The notes below the pieces were generated by a model. That model worked only from the letters and a program-made list of their open reading frames with translations, was not told where the DNA came from and did no database searches. DNA of 64,000 bases, from contig CAMTDV010000017.1 in NCBI GenBank assembly GCA_947069175.1, positions 34,729,126-34,793,125 of the forward strand. Reading direction: 5' to 3'. The stretch is from Scalesia atractyloides (lineage: Eukaryota > Streptophyta > Magnoliopsida > Asterales > Asteraceae). Made by a program: the position numbers and the translations under genes. Position 1 is the first letter of the stretch. Every line of letters starts with the position of its first letter. Of this stretch, positions 1 through 12,632 are shown in pieces.

Positions 1-865
1 GATCAAGAGGCTTTAAAGCTTTAACATAGTTCATCACCTTTGGACAGGAGGTCGTAGACCACAACTGTCGTTGTCATAATTGACGATATCATATGGCCCG
101 TAGGCAAATTAATTGATATCTCGAAAGGATGTAAAAGTAATAATCATCACACTGATGATAGTAGTCACGATCGTATTGATCATATTGATTATGAGGTTTG
201 GGCATAGCCCACCACCTTGGACAGGGAACCATAATGGTCACAACTATCATTGTCTTATTGACGATATAGCCCGTAGGTGAAACACCACTAATGGATGTTA
301 GATCATGGCTTGTAAGCACTACATCACTAATGGATGTTTAAATTATGATCATCGTATTGATGATATAGGCCGGGATCAAATTTGATCATATAGGCTATAA
401 GGTTTGGACATAGTCCTTCACCCAGATGACTAGTGTGGTTCCTCAAGTCACACTGTCAGGAGTATTAACGTTACTTGAATGTTAATAAAGAAAAATTTAT
501 CTTAAAATGGTTTATCAATGTAGCCATGATCATATTGACCATAAAGGCTTGGAGGCTTGAACATAGTTCACCACCTCTGGATAGAAGGGATGATCTTCCT
601 TAACCATCATGGTAGAAGGCTTTACTTCTTAACTACCGTTTTGTATTTTCCAATTAATGTGAACTTGTCACTTGGCTGGGGTAAACCATCAAGAAGATCT
701 TTTGGAAATTTATAGCAGATCGATAAAGTTCGAAATTAAATTGAGACGATCGCTTGAACAAGGATGTAATGAAATACATATATTATAATGATAATAACTT
801 CAAAATTCTTTCCGTTAATCATTAGGAAATTACAGTAGCGAAACATGACTTTTAATACTAATTTG

Positions 866-1095
866 TCCATACTGGGACTTAAAAGCAACTTAAGTCCACA
901 CAGGGACTAATATATATATATATATATATAAGTCCATATATAGGGACTACCAGAAATAACATCTCCACAAGGGACTTATGATGAAATGATATGTTCACAA
1001 AGGAACTATTTGAAACAAATGTCCACACAGGGACTTAAACCGAAGGGTAGGTCCATATGAGGACTACAATAACAAATGTCCACACAGGGACTCAG
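866..1095. repeat. array of about eight GTCC-N5-GGGACT stem-loop motifs
   Basis: The motif GTCCACACAGGGACT or a close variant recurs about eight times at 25-45 bp intervals. Each copy is a small inverted repeat (GTCC/GGAC). A (TA)n run fills 911-930 inside the array. It lies in the leader of the element above; function unknown. Confidence 0.7.
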
Positions 1096-1735
1096 GAAAA
1101 ATAAAAATAAAATTGAAAGAAGGATTTTCCAGAATCTCCTTTAATTCATTCCTTGTCGTTTCTCTTCTTGGCTTGCCACGTATGGCATTTGACACAAAGG
1201 TTTTTAATAGAAAGTGTAATAACTCCAAATCGGGATTTGTTGTAAAAGTAGAATCTAAGGATTCAATGGTTAAAGAATAAAATGGATCACGGATTGGAGT
1301 TTAACAGCATAATCCAAGTTTGGAATTCCAAAAACTTGGATGTAAGAAATATGGATCATAAGTATCCACTTGTGTTATCTTTGAAGTTGGAGACTCAGGG
1401 ACCTCCGGTATGGACTCTGAAGTCTAGTTTAAGGTTTCAATAGGTTTGGGTTTAAGAATAAGTTTATATAAAGTCCTTCCTCCAAATCGATCGTATGTTT
1501 AACTTAGCCGCGGTATGAAGCAAAGCATTCCGTGGCTTCGGATGAGAAGAATTTTCATCAATGGCTTCTTTGCTTGGCGACTTGTTTAAAAATTACATAA
1601 AATCGAAGCAAGATTTATTTAACAGGGATGAAAGCATTCCTATGTTAAGTCTAGACTCAGAAGGTATAAGGAATATGCTACTGTGTCATTTGAGATTAAA
1701 CACAAAAGGCTAGTGTTTAATTCTCTCAAACGTTG

Positions 1736-1747
1736 ACTCTGATACCA
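1736..1747 (-). other. primer-binding site, initiator-Met tRNA type
   Basis: The minus strand reads TGGTATCAGAGT, one base from the standard initiator-Met primer site, three bases past the LTR end (GTGTGACA at 1,751). It shows that LTR1 is a 5' LTR for an element running leftwards. Confidence 0.8.
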
Positions 1748-3058
1748 ACCTGTCACACCTTGATTTCCACGTGTATCCCGGTGGGCCCGGTGGGGAACAT
1801 TGTGACGTATGTTGATATCATCATAACCAAACAACACGTAATAGCACAGCGGAATTCATAGATTTAGATATCATTACAAACCGAACTATTCAAAGTTCAA
1901 GATAACAATGGTTTGTAACGAAGATCCACAGGCGGATCGAAAATATATACAAAAGATGTTAAACAGACTTTGGGCACATCTAAGGACTTGCACGATCCTC
2001 TTATGTTGCTACTGACTAGCTTCCAGCCTATTTACGTATTTGTACTTGTACTTAATTATTTTGAAAATACGTCAGTTTACACTGGTAAATACTATCAACC
2101 GACACATTTTGAAAACATCTTCAAAACCATTTTATGTACACATTGGTACATTTGTTTGATATTTAACTTGGGACAAACTATATCTCATGTTATCGATTTA
2201 CATAACTCAAAAATACATATCGGGACAGAATCGATGCCGGTTCATGATTAACCGACACACCACTTATTCCCTTATTGGAAAACCCATATTGGGTTATAAA
2301 AATTATAATTTATTCCCTTATTGGGAACACCCTTATTGGGTAACCCTTATTGAGTTCTAAAATTATTTATTTGAACTGTATCGCATCCGTCAGGTGTATG
2401 CCTACACCCCGTGCTTAGGTCGTGGCCACTTACAATTAAATGAGTCAAGGATATCCAGGACACGGTCGCATTAACCCCAAATGTTTAAGTCAAGCAATAC
2501 GAATTAAAACGGGTTATTTGAATTTCCTGACACATAGGTCTTCGAATCCCATACCCGACCATGCGGTAATAATTTACCGTATCCCAAGCCCGTATAAGGA
2601 AAATAGGTTAAGAGTATTTACCTGAGCTTAGCAATCCTTTTAAATAAAAAAATATAATAAGCACAGCCGTATCCAATTTAAGTAAGCGTAGGTACAATTT
2701 ACCGGGAGGCTCTAGTCTGGAATGATGGTATAAATACCCAATTAGAATACTAGCGGATCTTATTTAAGTCGTAGACTTAGACCGGCTAGCTTGAAGTATT
2801 AAAAACGGTACGACGCGCTTGATTAAGCGATGACCGGAAAGAATGTAGTTTAAACCCGACAAGTACGAGGACTTGTATAATATGGGTAAACTATTAACAT
2901 TCTGGAATTTGAGATAAAAATGATAAGGTTAAACTCGTTTCGGTTAAATTACGTAAACTAGTTACATAAGCTTAACCGTATGCATATAAGCGAAACCGGG
3001 TAACCGGATGAGTCATGAACAAGTTCCATATGCCAATATACTTTAAACAAGTTATAAT

Positions 3059-4015
3059 ATCAGTAGGATATCAACTTGTGTGCCTGTTAAGGTTTTAAAA
3101 TCAAACAATGCCTTTTATAAGGGCGTTTTGGTCATTTAGCGATGTATAAAAGGAACTTGCGTATTATCTGATGTTACGACCATAAACATTTTGTGAAAAA
3201 TACTTTATTTATGATATACTATCAGTAGGATATCGAATATATGTGTGTTTTATAGTTTTAATCCAATCTATGCTCTGAAGGGGCATTTTGGTAACTTCAC
3301 ACATAGTTTCAAAAGTATATTTGGGATTCTGAGTTTATAACATGTACCCACCGTAAAAAAAATATTTTAAATGAGTTATAATATCAGTGGGTAACAAGTC
3401 TTGGTTGGTAATTATGGTTTAAAATCATATACTACGCGCCATAAAGGCATTAAAGTCGTTAAATGACGATATTTGCGATGTTTTATGAAAACTAATGTTT
3501 TGAACAGGTTTAATTAGCTAAAATATGTTATTTGATATAACACATCAGTATGTAAAAGGTTTTGTATGAAAATCATGATTTAAATCCATTTTATGTGCCA
3601 CAATGGCGTTATCGTCATTTAAGAGCGTAAACACGAACTTGTGCTTAAACTCAGTTTGTAAACTGAAATAATATCCCAAAATATCCTAATCATGATATTA
3701 TATCAGTAGAAAATGAGTTTATAATGATAAATTACATTTAAAACCGTTCTATGCGCCAAAAGGGCCTTTCGGTCACTTTAAAACATATTTTACGACATTA
3801 TACGAAAACTCAGTTTATGGTCAGATTTGTAACACCAAAATATGTTAAAATGATATCATATCAGTAACTAATTCATTTTCAAGTTCATTGGTGTTTAAAA
3901 CCTCATATTTAAATAAAAGGGCAATATACTCAAAGTATGGCATATTTACGGAACTCGCATAAAACTCGTATTACTATTATGATCATGTAATATAACCTCA
4001 GAGGGTTATGCAACA
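3059..4015. repeat. six-unit tandem array of about 160 bp inside LTR1
   Basis: The anchor ATCAGTA(G) occurs at 3,059, 3,221, 3,383, 3,544, 3,702 and 3,860, spacings 162, 162, 161, 158 and 158. Each unit also carries a 'tttaaaa' block, a 'tatgcgcc' block and an 'aagggcattttggtcattt' block. Sequences are well diverged while the spacing is kept. Confidence 0.8.
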
Positions 4016-4616
4016 TCATACTATGATCATAATGGGACCTTAAATCAGAAGCATACTAATCTAATTCGGTTCATAATCGAAAGTCAACGCAGAAGTCAAA
4101 CTTCACGACTTTCTGTTGCGAACCGACCCTAAAACTAAAATTGACGAGCCAAACATGTTTACACATGTTCTAATAATTATTGTCAAGTTTTTTAAGTGTT
4201 AAAACATATTTTAGAATATGTATAAACTCAGATTAGTAATATTTCAAAATCTGACCCGTTGACTTTTTAAAAGATTAATATGTTAACTCGTCAATTGACC
4301 AAGTAAATGTGGTAATTAGGAGGTGCCTTTTTAAAGGATTAACACCTACCTAATTACGATCACATAACCATGCTCGGACCAAGCATTGGCTTGACCATAA
4401 TGGTCTTGACCGAAAGTCAAAGCGTTTATCGAAAACGCTTGACTTTTGGCTTTAAAAGCCTAAACAAAAGAACTAGCCATGGAAGGAACACTTACAAGTG
4501 GTCCTATGGACTGGAGAAAACTCAAGGGAAGCTCCGAATTTCTTAGGAACCTCCAGAGGAGATTTATAGAGAGATTTTTGAGAAAGGTGCAAGTTTGAAC
4601 TCAAGAATTCAATACC

Positions 4617-4624
4617 TATTTATA
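4617..4624 (-). promoter_or_regulatory. TATA box of LTR1
   Basis: The minus strand reads TATAAATA. About 185 bp upstream of it (4,809-4,852) is a CpG-rich pair of motifs (GCGCGTCGCGTGG and CGCGTGGCGCC), the same arrangement seen in several other LTRs here. Confidence 0.6.
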
Positions 4625-5186
4625 GTGGAAGATGATCATGGAGATCATTCCAAGTGTTTAGAGGGGTCCTAGCATAATTACAAGTGTTAATGAGGTGTCC
4701 AAACCAGGATTGAGGCCATGGTTTCGAAATTCAGGAGCTGAAGTGGGTTTGGAGGTGGCAAGCATGCAGGTCAGCAGCTGGCATGCTGTTTCTGCGAAGT
4801 GACCTCTCCCGCGCGTCGCGTGGGGATACCAGTTATCTGGCGCGTGGCGCCTGGGGTGTCATTTCACAAAATTTCCATTTTGGCCCCTGAACTTCTCCAA
4901 ACTCCCATATTTCGACATAAAAGCATGTTTTATTCAATATGGCTCCTGATTAGTACTCTCGGGAGTATAAACGAACATCATTAAGCTCCGGGTTCGTTAA
5001 AAGGTCACTCAGAGGCCTAGTTTAAGCATGTTAACACGTTTAGCCCCTCGACTTTAAAATTCACTACTCAGAGGTTATAAAATAACATGTTGGCGATTTT
5101 TAGTCCCTCTCGTCTAGCACACGGCAACGAGGATTAGCGGGACACGTGTCGAAATTTTATATGATGGGTTTTTACGAGGTGTTACA

Positions 5187-7187
5187 AAAAATCATTTAAA
5201 ATTGATTTCGTACAAGTGGTTCTTACAAGTGTTGATGTTATCAAAGTTTAATGGTTTGTTCTGCTGACAGGTGATGATACAGAAAATAAAAACAAAAGGA
5301 TCGGACGACGAGATCTCGTGATCCACATTGGTTTGTTATATATTTAGAAGAATTTCTTTAAATCTAAAATCCAAAAATATGTTTTTGATTTTAGGGGGAG
5401 TAAGAAATTTTTTAGAAAAATCAAAAACATATGAAAATATTGAAAATTCAAAAACATTGAAATTAAAAAGTACAAAAATATTGAAAAAGTCAAAAAGAAT
5501 TTGTTTGTCAAAAAAGGAAATGATAGTGCATCAGTAGGCTATCACAGTATGCTAAAGAATTGTAAAGTTTAAAAGTGATAAACAAGTCTTACTGTGGATG
5601 TGTCGATAGGCTTTAGATGTTCAGTAAATTGTTTCCGGGATATAAACTAAATTTAGCAACTGCTTAAACTTGTGGATTAACACATATTGGATATATGGAC
5701 TTAGTACTCCAAAATTTCGATTGAAGGATTGCCTGATTCTGAGATACGAGGTCTTTATAGATAGTTGATATCTGGGGTATTATACAAGTTCTTCTGATTT
5801 TGCGGAAGCAATAGCCTAGAACTTCTATAATGCTTTTGCTAAAAAACCACCAAATTAGCATGCAAAATTTGAAAAGAATCGAAAGATCTAATCATTTGCA
5901 ATGCTTAAAAGATTCCTTAAGTGGAACACACCTTAAAGACGAGCCTTCATCTCTTTGTCTATACGGTAGTACTAACCTTAGCTCTCAAGGTCTCGCATTA
6001 GCACAAAGACCTATATCAATTACGCTATATTCACCTGTAAGATGAAATCTAGGGAATCTGGATTCGGGAGTATATTCAAGAAGTGGGAACCATAGTTAAG
6101 TCAAATTTCATAAGTCATACCTAACATATCTTGGAACAATTGAGAAACATGGTAAAGTTTAAGTGGACAAACATATCGACAATCTAGGTAAACGAGTTTA
6201 AAACTTAAAGTCTTTTAAAAGATCAACGGTACTGGTGATATGTCTCAATCAACTGATATGATCCTTAGACACGAATTCATAAAAATATGTCTGTAAATAA
6301 GTTTGTATATAGTTTACTTTACTTTTTAAAAATTCTGTAAATACTTTACATGCTTTTCAAGATAAAAATCAAAAAGATTTTTAGTGTGTTTTAGCATAAA
6401 TTTTCTAAAATACGAAAAGATTTTGTTTCTATATTAGTTTCAACGAGCCAATGTTGGAGAACGGATCTTCGAAGTCTGATAAGGAAATCTGACGAATGTT
6501 TAAAAGTTCATTAATTTGAATCTTTAAGATCAATTTGTTAATAACGATTTTTCAAACTAAGGTCATTAATTTGGACTTGGTTGATATATTTGGTTAATCA
6601 AGGTCATTAACATTGGACTTGATCAACTAAGTGGATTTTTACAAATCAAATAATAAAAATGTGAATATTGAAGTTCTTAAATGTAAAATGTATTCAAGGT
6701 CATTAAGTTGAACTTGAAACAATTAACATTTTTGAAAAGATTGAAGTGAAGATTAAAGCTTGAAATGTTGATACTACAAAATTTCAAAATAGTGAATCTG
6801 AATGCTTATTTGAATGTCAGATTTTATTTAAACAGGTAGTAAAGTTTGAGGGGGAGTTGATAAAGCAAAGATTGAAGATTCCGGAAAGCTTAAAGCTAGA
6901 GGGAGCAAAGCTTAAAGCAAGGGGGCTGGATAAAACACTGTCCAAAGATTCAAGAAAGCTCAAAGCTAGGGGAAGTTTGAAATCTAAAGATCAAAGCAAA
7001 GGGGAGTCTGAGACTAAAGCTTAAAGCTAGGGGGAGCAGTTTGATTAAAAGTTTTATCAAAACAAAGCTCAAAGAAAGAGAAAGAGGATATAAAGGGCAA
7101 GATGTTAAAGTTTATACAAGAACTAAAGATCGGAAGACTCAGAAGATTTTAAAAGTCAATGACTACGGCAACATCCAAGGGGGAGTC
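5187..7187 (+). mobile_element. 3' internal region of a Ty1/copia element (non-coding remnant)
   Basis: Purine-rich, A-rich DNA with repeated GGGGGAG tracts (6,849, 6,971, 7,028, 7,179) leads into the copia LTR at 7,188. No copia protein domain is recognisable; open frames are short and unlike known proteins. Its left edge is the end of LTR1, so the upstream part lies beyond the window or was lost. The long non-coding 3' stretch with several polypurine-like tracts recalls SIRE/Maximus-type elements, which is inference. Confidence 0.6.
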
Positions 7188-7612
7188 TGTTGGTGCATAT
7201 GTCTGTTGCCTACGTCATTATGTATTGAGTCTGAGTGAATAGGGCTTAATCTGTTAGAAACGAGGCATATTTAAGTGAAATTTAGGACAAGTTCGCTGGT
7301 GAAGGTTATTGAGTTGTCAAGTTAGGCCGAACTTGACTAAGTCAAGTTCGCCCGAACTCATCCCCTAACCAACGAACTTGAGAGCCTATAAATAGGTGCC
7401 TTGGTTGTTTCATTTGTATAGAAGGGAGATTTTGGCACAGAGACCGCGAAGCTCTATCGGATCCGGTTCTCGAATGTATTGAACTTTAGATCAATGAAAA
7501 CAACATTTAAATGAGTAATTCTTGTTATTTGGTTAACTTGTCATTAGTTTCTGCCTAATTGGACAATAGATAACACATTTAGGTTCCCGTGCGAATCGTG
7601 GACATTCCTACA
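7188..7612 (+). mobile_element. copia 3' LTR (425 bp)
   Basis: It follows a polypurine tract (AAGGGGGAGTC, 7,177-7,187), opens TGTTGGTGCATA and closes near CATTCCTACA. A TATA box (TATAAATA) is at 7,387-7,394. The DNA after 7,612 is the broken gag-like gene of another element, so this copia probably landed inside that element. Confidence 0.65.
7328..7350. repeat. 10-bp-arm palindrome upstream of copia TATA box
   Basis: CGAACTTGAC, a 3-base loop TAA, then GTCAAGTTCG: a perfect inverted repeat ending 36 bp before the TATA box. Further partial copies (AACGAACTTGAG) sit between it and the TATA box. Confidence 0.75.
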
Positions 7613-7663
7613 TGGTAGTTGGGTCGAAGGCCCAACGGTGGATTGTGGTGGTTGAGGCAAAGG

Positions 7664-8405
7664 CTAAACGGTTGGTTGTGGTAGGTGCTCCACAAAAGGT
7701 GAAGTATGAGAGGGTCCACCCATTTGTGGGTCCTCGGCAATAGTAGGATAAAGGTTTGGTGAGAGTGACCCTACTCTTGATCCTAGGCGCACTGACATGC
7801 GCGGCCCATGTCTTCTTGATGGTTGGGGTACAGGTTGTGGTTGAGGTTGCTCCACCTGTTGCATTGGTATCTCCTCAGGCGGAGGTAGTTCCAGTTACGA
7901 AGTATGGTATGAGGGTGTGTTGTGGTATGATGGGGTGTTATAGAAGACATATTGTCCCCATCTTTCCATAAAATCATCTGGGTAGTGTTGTGGGGTTCCA
8001 GCGTATGATTTTGATCCACTGGATATTTCAATTGGGTGCCCATCGACCCTGTTTGAGGCATCTCCGGGTCAGAGTCTTCCTCCATTGGTTCTGGGGAGTC
8101 TTCAGGAGGGGTTTCTGAGAGTGATCAAAGGTAAATATGGGGCTTAAGTTCTCCTTGGTAAGATTGGGAGTGTTGTGAGTGGTTGGAGTATTGGGAATGG
8201 TGTGGATGTTGAGGTTGTTGGGTATGGTGCGAATCAGAAGGTGGTGAGTACTCATGAGGTAAGTAGGGTAAGGTTCCCATGGTGAAGAAGAGTCATCCGA
8301 TCCTTCATAAGGGTTGTAAACGGGGGCGTTGGAAGGACCTTGCTTTGAGGATCCGCTCCTTATTAATCCATTCCCTTTTGCTCCTCGTGAAAACTTAGGC
8401 GGCAT
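7664..8405 (-). pseudogene. degenerate gag-like N-terminal region of the LTR2 element
   Basis: The minus strand from ATG at 8,405 encodes a protein starting MPPKFSRGAKG with an acidic YEGSDD stretch. The reading then has to switch frame at least twice to continue (about 8,030-8,090 and 7,780-7,860) into a proline- and glutamine-rich part containing RRHGPRMS and EDPQMGGPS. The start lies about 170 bases past the primer-binding site, where gag of this element is expected. The family resemblance to gag-like proteins of Asteraceae retroelements is from memory of style only; no zinc knuckle or pol domain remains. The gene is cut at about 7,613 by the copia element. It is dead as it stands. Confidence 0.5.
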
Positions 8406-8575
8406 TGTCCTGCTTCAAAAATAAACCAAAACACAAAACAAAGCAGAATAATAGTATCAAAATAAGGTAATGAATAATCCTAGGTCATAGCCTAGACTCG
8501 AGAGTCTAAGGAATGTGTTACTGTGTCGTTTGAGATCAAACACTAAAGACTAGCGTTAAATTCCCTCAAACGTTG

Positions 8576-8587
8576 GCTCTGATACCA
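8576..8587 (-). other. primer-binding site, initiator-Met tRNA type
   Basis: The minus strand reads TGGTATCAGAGC, an exact match to the usual initiator-Met primer site, three bases past the end of LTR2. The gag-like start follows about 170 bases further on. Confidence 0.9.
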
Positions 8588-9838
8588 ACCTGTCACACCC
8601 CGATTTCCGCGTGTATTCCGGTGGGCCCGGTGGGGAGTATCGTGATGTACAGTTGATATAATCATAATCAATTACAACACAGAGCAATACATCGGAAGGC
8701 TTGGATTAAATATAAACTATTACAAACCATAGAGTGTCCAGAGTTTGAAACATAAAAATATACAGACAAGGTTTGTAATATGATCCACAAGCGGATCAGA
8801 TAACATACAAAATGAAAACAGACTCTACAGGCTCAACTCTAAGGTCGCAACTCCTTAATGTCAACGCTCCGCAGCTTCCGGCCTATTGCGTACTTGTACC
8901 TGTATCTTTAATCTTTGAAAATACGTCAGTTTACACTGGTAAATACATTCAACCGACTCATTTTGAAAATCCTTTATAAAATGATTTTAAGTGCACGAGG
9001 CACATTTTCATAAATAACTTGGGATATTACAAAAGACCTTGTATACAGATTTACATGTTTGTCTTTTACATATGGGGCCCAGTACAGAAACCGAGACATG
9101 ATCGACTGACACACCACTACTGAACTTTAACACAAAAAGTAGACATTAATAAATAATATCAATTGTCGGTGTATGCCTACACCTTGCTTAAGTTGTGGCC
9201 ACTAGCACTTTAGTGAGCCAAGGATATCCCAGACACGGTCAAGCCCACCCCCAATGTTTTAGTTTCAAACAATACAGATCAAAACCGGGTTATCCAATTT
9301 AATTAATTATCACAAGTGGATAAAACATAACATCCATACCCGACCAAGCGGTAATAATTTACCGTATCCCAAGCCCATATAGGGAAAATAGGTTAAGAGT
9401 ATTTACCTGAGGTTAAGTCTTCGTGAAGTCCAAAACTTAGCCGCAGATCCAAGATAAGTACAGGCATAATTTACCGAAAGGAATTTAGTCTGGAATGATG
9501 GTAATTATTAACCAATATTAGAATGCTAACGAGTCCTTAGTTAAGTCTTAGACTTGAACCGGTTAGTCTTACGCTAAAACAATGCGGTACAATACGCTAG
9601 ATTAAGCGGTGGCCGGAATAGGATGTTAGTTGGACCCGACAAGTATATAAACTTGTCCAATATGGGTAAACCAACAACATTCTGGATTTTGATAAGGAAA
9701 CGACAAAGTTAAACCCGTTTCGGTTAAATTACGTAAACTAGTCACGTATGCTTAACCGTAAGCGTATAAGCGAAAACGGGTAACCGAATGAGTCGTATAC
9801 AAGTTCCATATAAAAATATATTTAAGTTATGTTAACAA

Positions 9839-10770
9839 ATCAGTGGGTTTCCAAAATATAGGCCCGTAATGTATTTAAAACCGATTTATACCTCATAAGG
9901 GCATTTTGGTCATTTTAAAGTTTATAAAAGATGTGTAATAAGAATCTGATGCCAGGGTCATTAATATTCTGTAAAAATAATTATTTTGTGATATTATAAC
10001 AGTAGGATATCAAATATATGTGTGTTTGACGGTTTTGAAATAAACTATGTCCCGTAAGGGCGTTTTAGTAATTTCACACATAGCTTTGAAGTTAAAATTC
10101 GGATTCTGAGTTCGAGACTTGTACTTATTGTTAATTCGATGAAAATAAGTTTATAAATCAATAGGTAACAACTCTTGGCTCATAGTTATTGTTTAAACCA
10201 TACTATGCGCCGAAAAGGCGTAAAAGTCGATAAATGACGTTAAATTCGATATTTAAGGTAAACTAAAGTTATGACCTGTTTTATATAACCAAAATATGTT
10301 ATTTATCATGTTACATCAGTAGGTAAGAGATTTGGTTATAAAAAGTTTGATTAAAGTCATTTTACGCGAAAAAGGGTAATTCGGTCATTTATCGGCATTT
10401 AACGAATCTTAGGCCTTTTATTCAGTCTATAATCTGAATAAATATCCCAATATGTCCTACATATCTTATTACATCAGTAGATATTTCGTTTTGACGATAA
10501 AACCATGCTTAATCTTTCTAAAATGCCGAAAAGGGCATTTTAGTCGTTTTAGAAGCATATTTTACGTCTTTTATCAAAACTTGATTCCTGACATCAAAAT
10601 AATCAAATTATATTTACAAATCAGTTTATATCTTATTTTTACATGCATGAATGTTTAAAACCTTGATTTGTACAAAAATGACCTTTTAGCAAAAGTTTAT
10701 GTAATTTAGCGAAACTTGCATTAAAACTCAGATTTCTTAAGGAACCATGTAGTATAACTTTAAGAGGTTA
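9839..10770. repeat. six-unit tandem array of about 160 bp inside LTR2
   Basis: Anchors related to ATCAGTAGG lie at 9,839, 9,998, 10,157, 10,315, 10,473 and 10,620 (spacings 159, 159, 158, 158, 147). Number, order and period match the array in LTR1, so the array predates the split of the two copies. Confidence 0.78.
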
Positions 10771-11574
10771 TACTACACTTAATCATGGTCCTAAAATGAC
10801 TTAAATTCAGAAGTCTAAGTGGCTAAATCGGGTCAGAACCGAAAGTCAATAGAAAAGTCAGATATTGCGACTTTTGGTTGCGAACCGATGCTAGACCGAG
10901 ATTTGACAAGCCAAATTAGTTATTATAAGTTCTAATACTTATTTTTAAGTTGTCTATGCATTAAAAAAAATTTATAACATCTACATAGTCAGTTATGCAT
11001 TTTTATGAAATCTGGCTAGTTTGACTTTTGTTGACTTTTGGTTTTGACTCGTCAATTGATCCAGAATTCGTGGTAATCAGGAGATGCCCTTTTTAGGGAT
11101 TAACACCTACATTATTACAATCACGTAGCCACTTTCGTTATGATAAATGGCTGGACTATCATGGATTTAGATCAAAGTCAAGGTATTTTTACGACGTGAC
11201 TTTGTTCTAAGCTTTAAACCATAACAAATGAACTTAGCACGAATTGAAACACTTACATATGGTCCAAGAGTTGGTAAGAACAGAAGGAATGCTTCAAAAA
11301 TGACCAAGAGCTCCTCTGGATGAACTTGGTGTGTTTAAGTTGCATGAAGGATGGTTGCAACTTACAAAATTCACCTCATAAATGGTCATGGAGGAGTCCA
11401 GAGGATTGCCAGGTGTTATAGGACGTACATAGTTCTTTCCTTGGTCTTCATTCAGTGAAAGGAGTGAAGCTTTCCGCAGCTGGAAGGTTCTAGGACATGG
11501 CAAGCATGCAAAGATGGTGCCAAAACTCGACAAATATGGCACAACATGCTACTACCACCTTTCTGTTCGCTGGC

Positions 11575-11690
11575 AGGTCCTTACGGACCGTATGGGTTAT
11601 GCCTTACGGTCCGTAAGGACCTCTAGCGCCCACAGAATCAGGTGGCCTTGCCGACCGTATGGCTAGAGCCTTGCGGTCCGCAAGGGGTCT
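11575..11690. repeat. CpG palindrome cluster in LTR2
   Basis: Two inverted-repeat units: GGTCCTTACGGACCGTATGG facing CCTTACGGTCCGTAAGGACC, and a second diverged pair (GACCGTATGG, CCTTGCGGTCCGCAAGG). It lies in the LTR position where LTR1 has its CGCG motifs. The plus-strand LTR remnant at 21,100-21,145 carries a related copy (CCTTATGGTCCGTAAGG). Confidence 0.7.
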
Positions 11691-11870
11691 TCAGAACTTG
11701 AAAAATTCCAAAATTTTACTTAAGTCCCCTAACTTTATTTCATATAATAAAATAGGAATATTATTATCGTTTCAACGACTTCGGTCCCTCCTAATCCACC
11801 ATACGGCACACGAGGATTACCCGGACACGTGTCGGAACTTTAATGGACGTAAAAAACACGAGGTGTTACA

Positions 11871-12632
11871 GAATTGTGCAACGGTTTGAAATGAATGAGG
11901 TAACAAGTATTAAAACACAATGAAATTGAGAATAACATAAACGAGAGGCTTAATAAAACATTGGAGTGTTTCGGGTAGAGAAACCTCGACTTTTACAAAG
12001 TGAATCGAAGATCCTTTCGAGTTAGGAAAACATGCTTTGGCCTAATAGATAAAATACTCTCATCGAGAAGCGATTAACAGTATTTTACCCTTCCAGTTAC
12101 TACATGTCCCTAGTCGATCGAAAATTCGAGACTTTGGCGAGATGAAAATCAAGGAGTGGGACTAGTTAACAAGGTGCGAGTTTCACCCCTTACTTAATAA
12201 CATGGTGCCCTAAATGTGGTTGTTACTTACTAAACGAGGAGTAAATTTCGACTCGTTAGCAAGGTCCACTAGAGTATGAAATGGAAGTTTTCCACAAGAT
12301 GTGGATATCACTCCTAACTTGATGGTGTAACTTCGTTTAAAATTGAGTACGCGGATTGAGAGTGATCACCAAATTGCGGGTTTCACCCCTATTTTGGTGA
12401 GATCGTCCCGTTTGTAATACGAGTTCTTCAAGTCTTCAAGTGTGTATATTGTGTAAACGTCTTAGGAAAGACATATTGTATATTTAAGACAAAAGAAATA
12501 GAAAGAAGCAAAGTAGGAAGAATAACGTTTTAAGCATGAGTCAAGAATGGTCAAACTTTGGTACCTACAATAGACTAGGTCGAACATGGCAATTCTACCT
12601 AATTCTCTATAGTTATGGCTCTGATAACAATC
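11871..12632 (-). mobile_element. leader fragment of a third minus-strand gypsy-type element
   Basis: The minus strand has a primer-like site TGTTATCAGAGC (12,618-12,629; one base off the standard) right after the end of LTR3, then non-coding DNA with reiterated 'gagtttcacccct' blocks (12,178, 12,380). It stops at the start of LTR2, so the LTR2 element probably inserted here. Confidence 0.6.

Larger units (their letters stand above)
1..1750 (-). mobile_element. 5' internal (leader) region of a Ty3/gypsy-type element, cut by window edge
   Basis: Read on the minus strand this stretch follows LTR1 and its primer-binding site, so it is the untranslated leader of an element whose coding part lies outside the window. 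No coding frame is convincing. Positions 1-660 hold about four diverged copies of a roughly 185-bp unit recognisable by a 'catagttcaccacc' core and a 'cgtattgat' block. Positions 866-1095 hold a second array, listed separately. The last 90 bases (1,660-1,750) match the same place beside LTR2 (8,500-8,590), which ties the two elements to one family. Confidence 0.6.
1751..5186 (-). mobile_element. LTR1: long Ty3/gypsy-type LTR (3.4 kb)
   Basis: On the minus strand it opens TGTAACACCTCG and closes GGTGTGACA, followed by the primer site. It shares the whole layout of LTR2: end sequences, a tract with 'accgtatcccaagccc', a six-unit 160-bp array, a TATA box and a CpG-rich motif cluster. The two differ at many sites, so they are separate insertions, not a pair. 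The other side (5,187 onwards) is copia DNA, so this element was probably inserted into the copia element. LTR length and primer type fit chromoviruses of the Tekay kind, but no pol is present to prove the lineage. Confidence 0.75.
8591..11870 (-). mobile_element. LTR2: long Ty3/gypsy-type 5' LTR (3.3 kb)
   Basis: On the minus strand it starts TGTAACACCTCG and ends GTGTGACA, next to an exact primer site, so it is the 5' LTR of an element reading leftwards into the gag-like remnant. It is colinear with LTR1 but clearly diverged. The TATA position homologous to LTR1 reads 'cctcataaatgg' and looks decayed. The matching 3' LTR is not in the window, because LTR1 has its own primer site. Confidence 0.8.
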
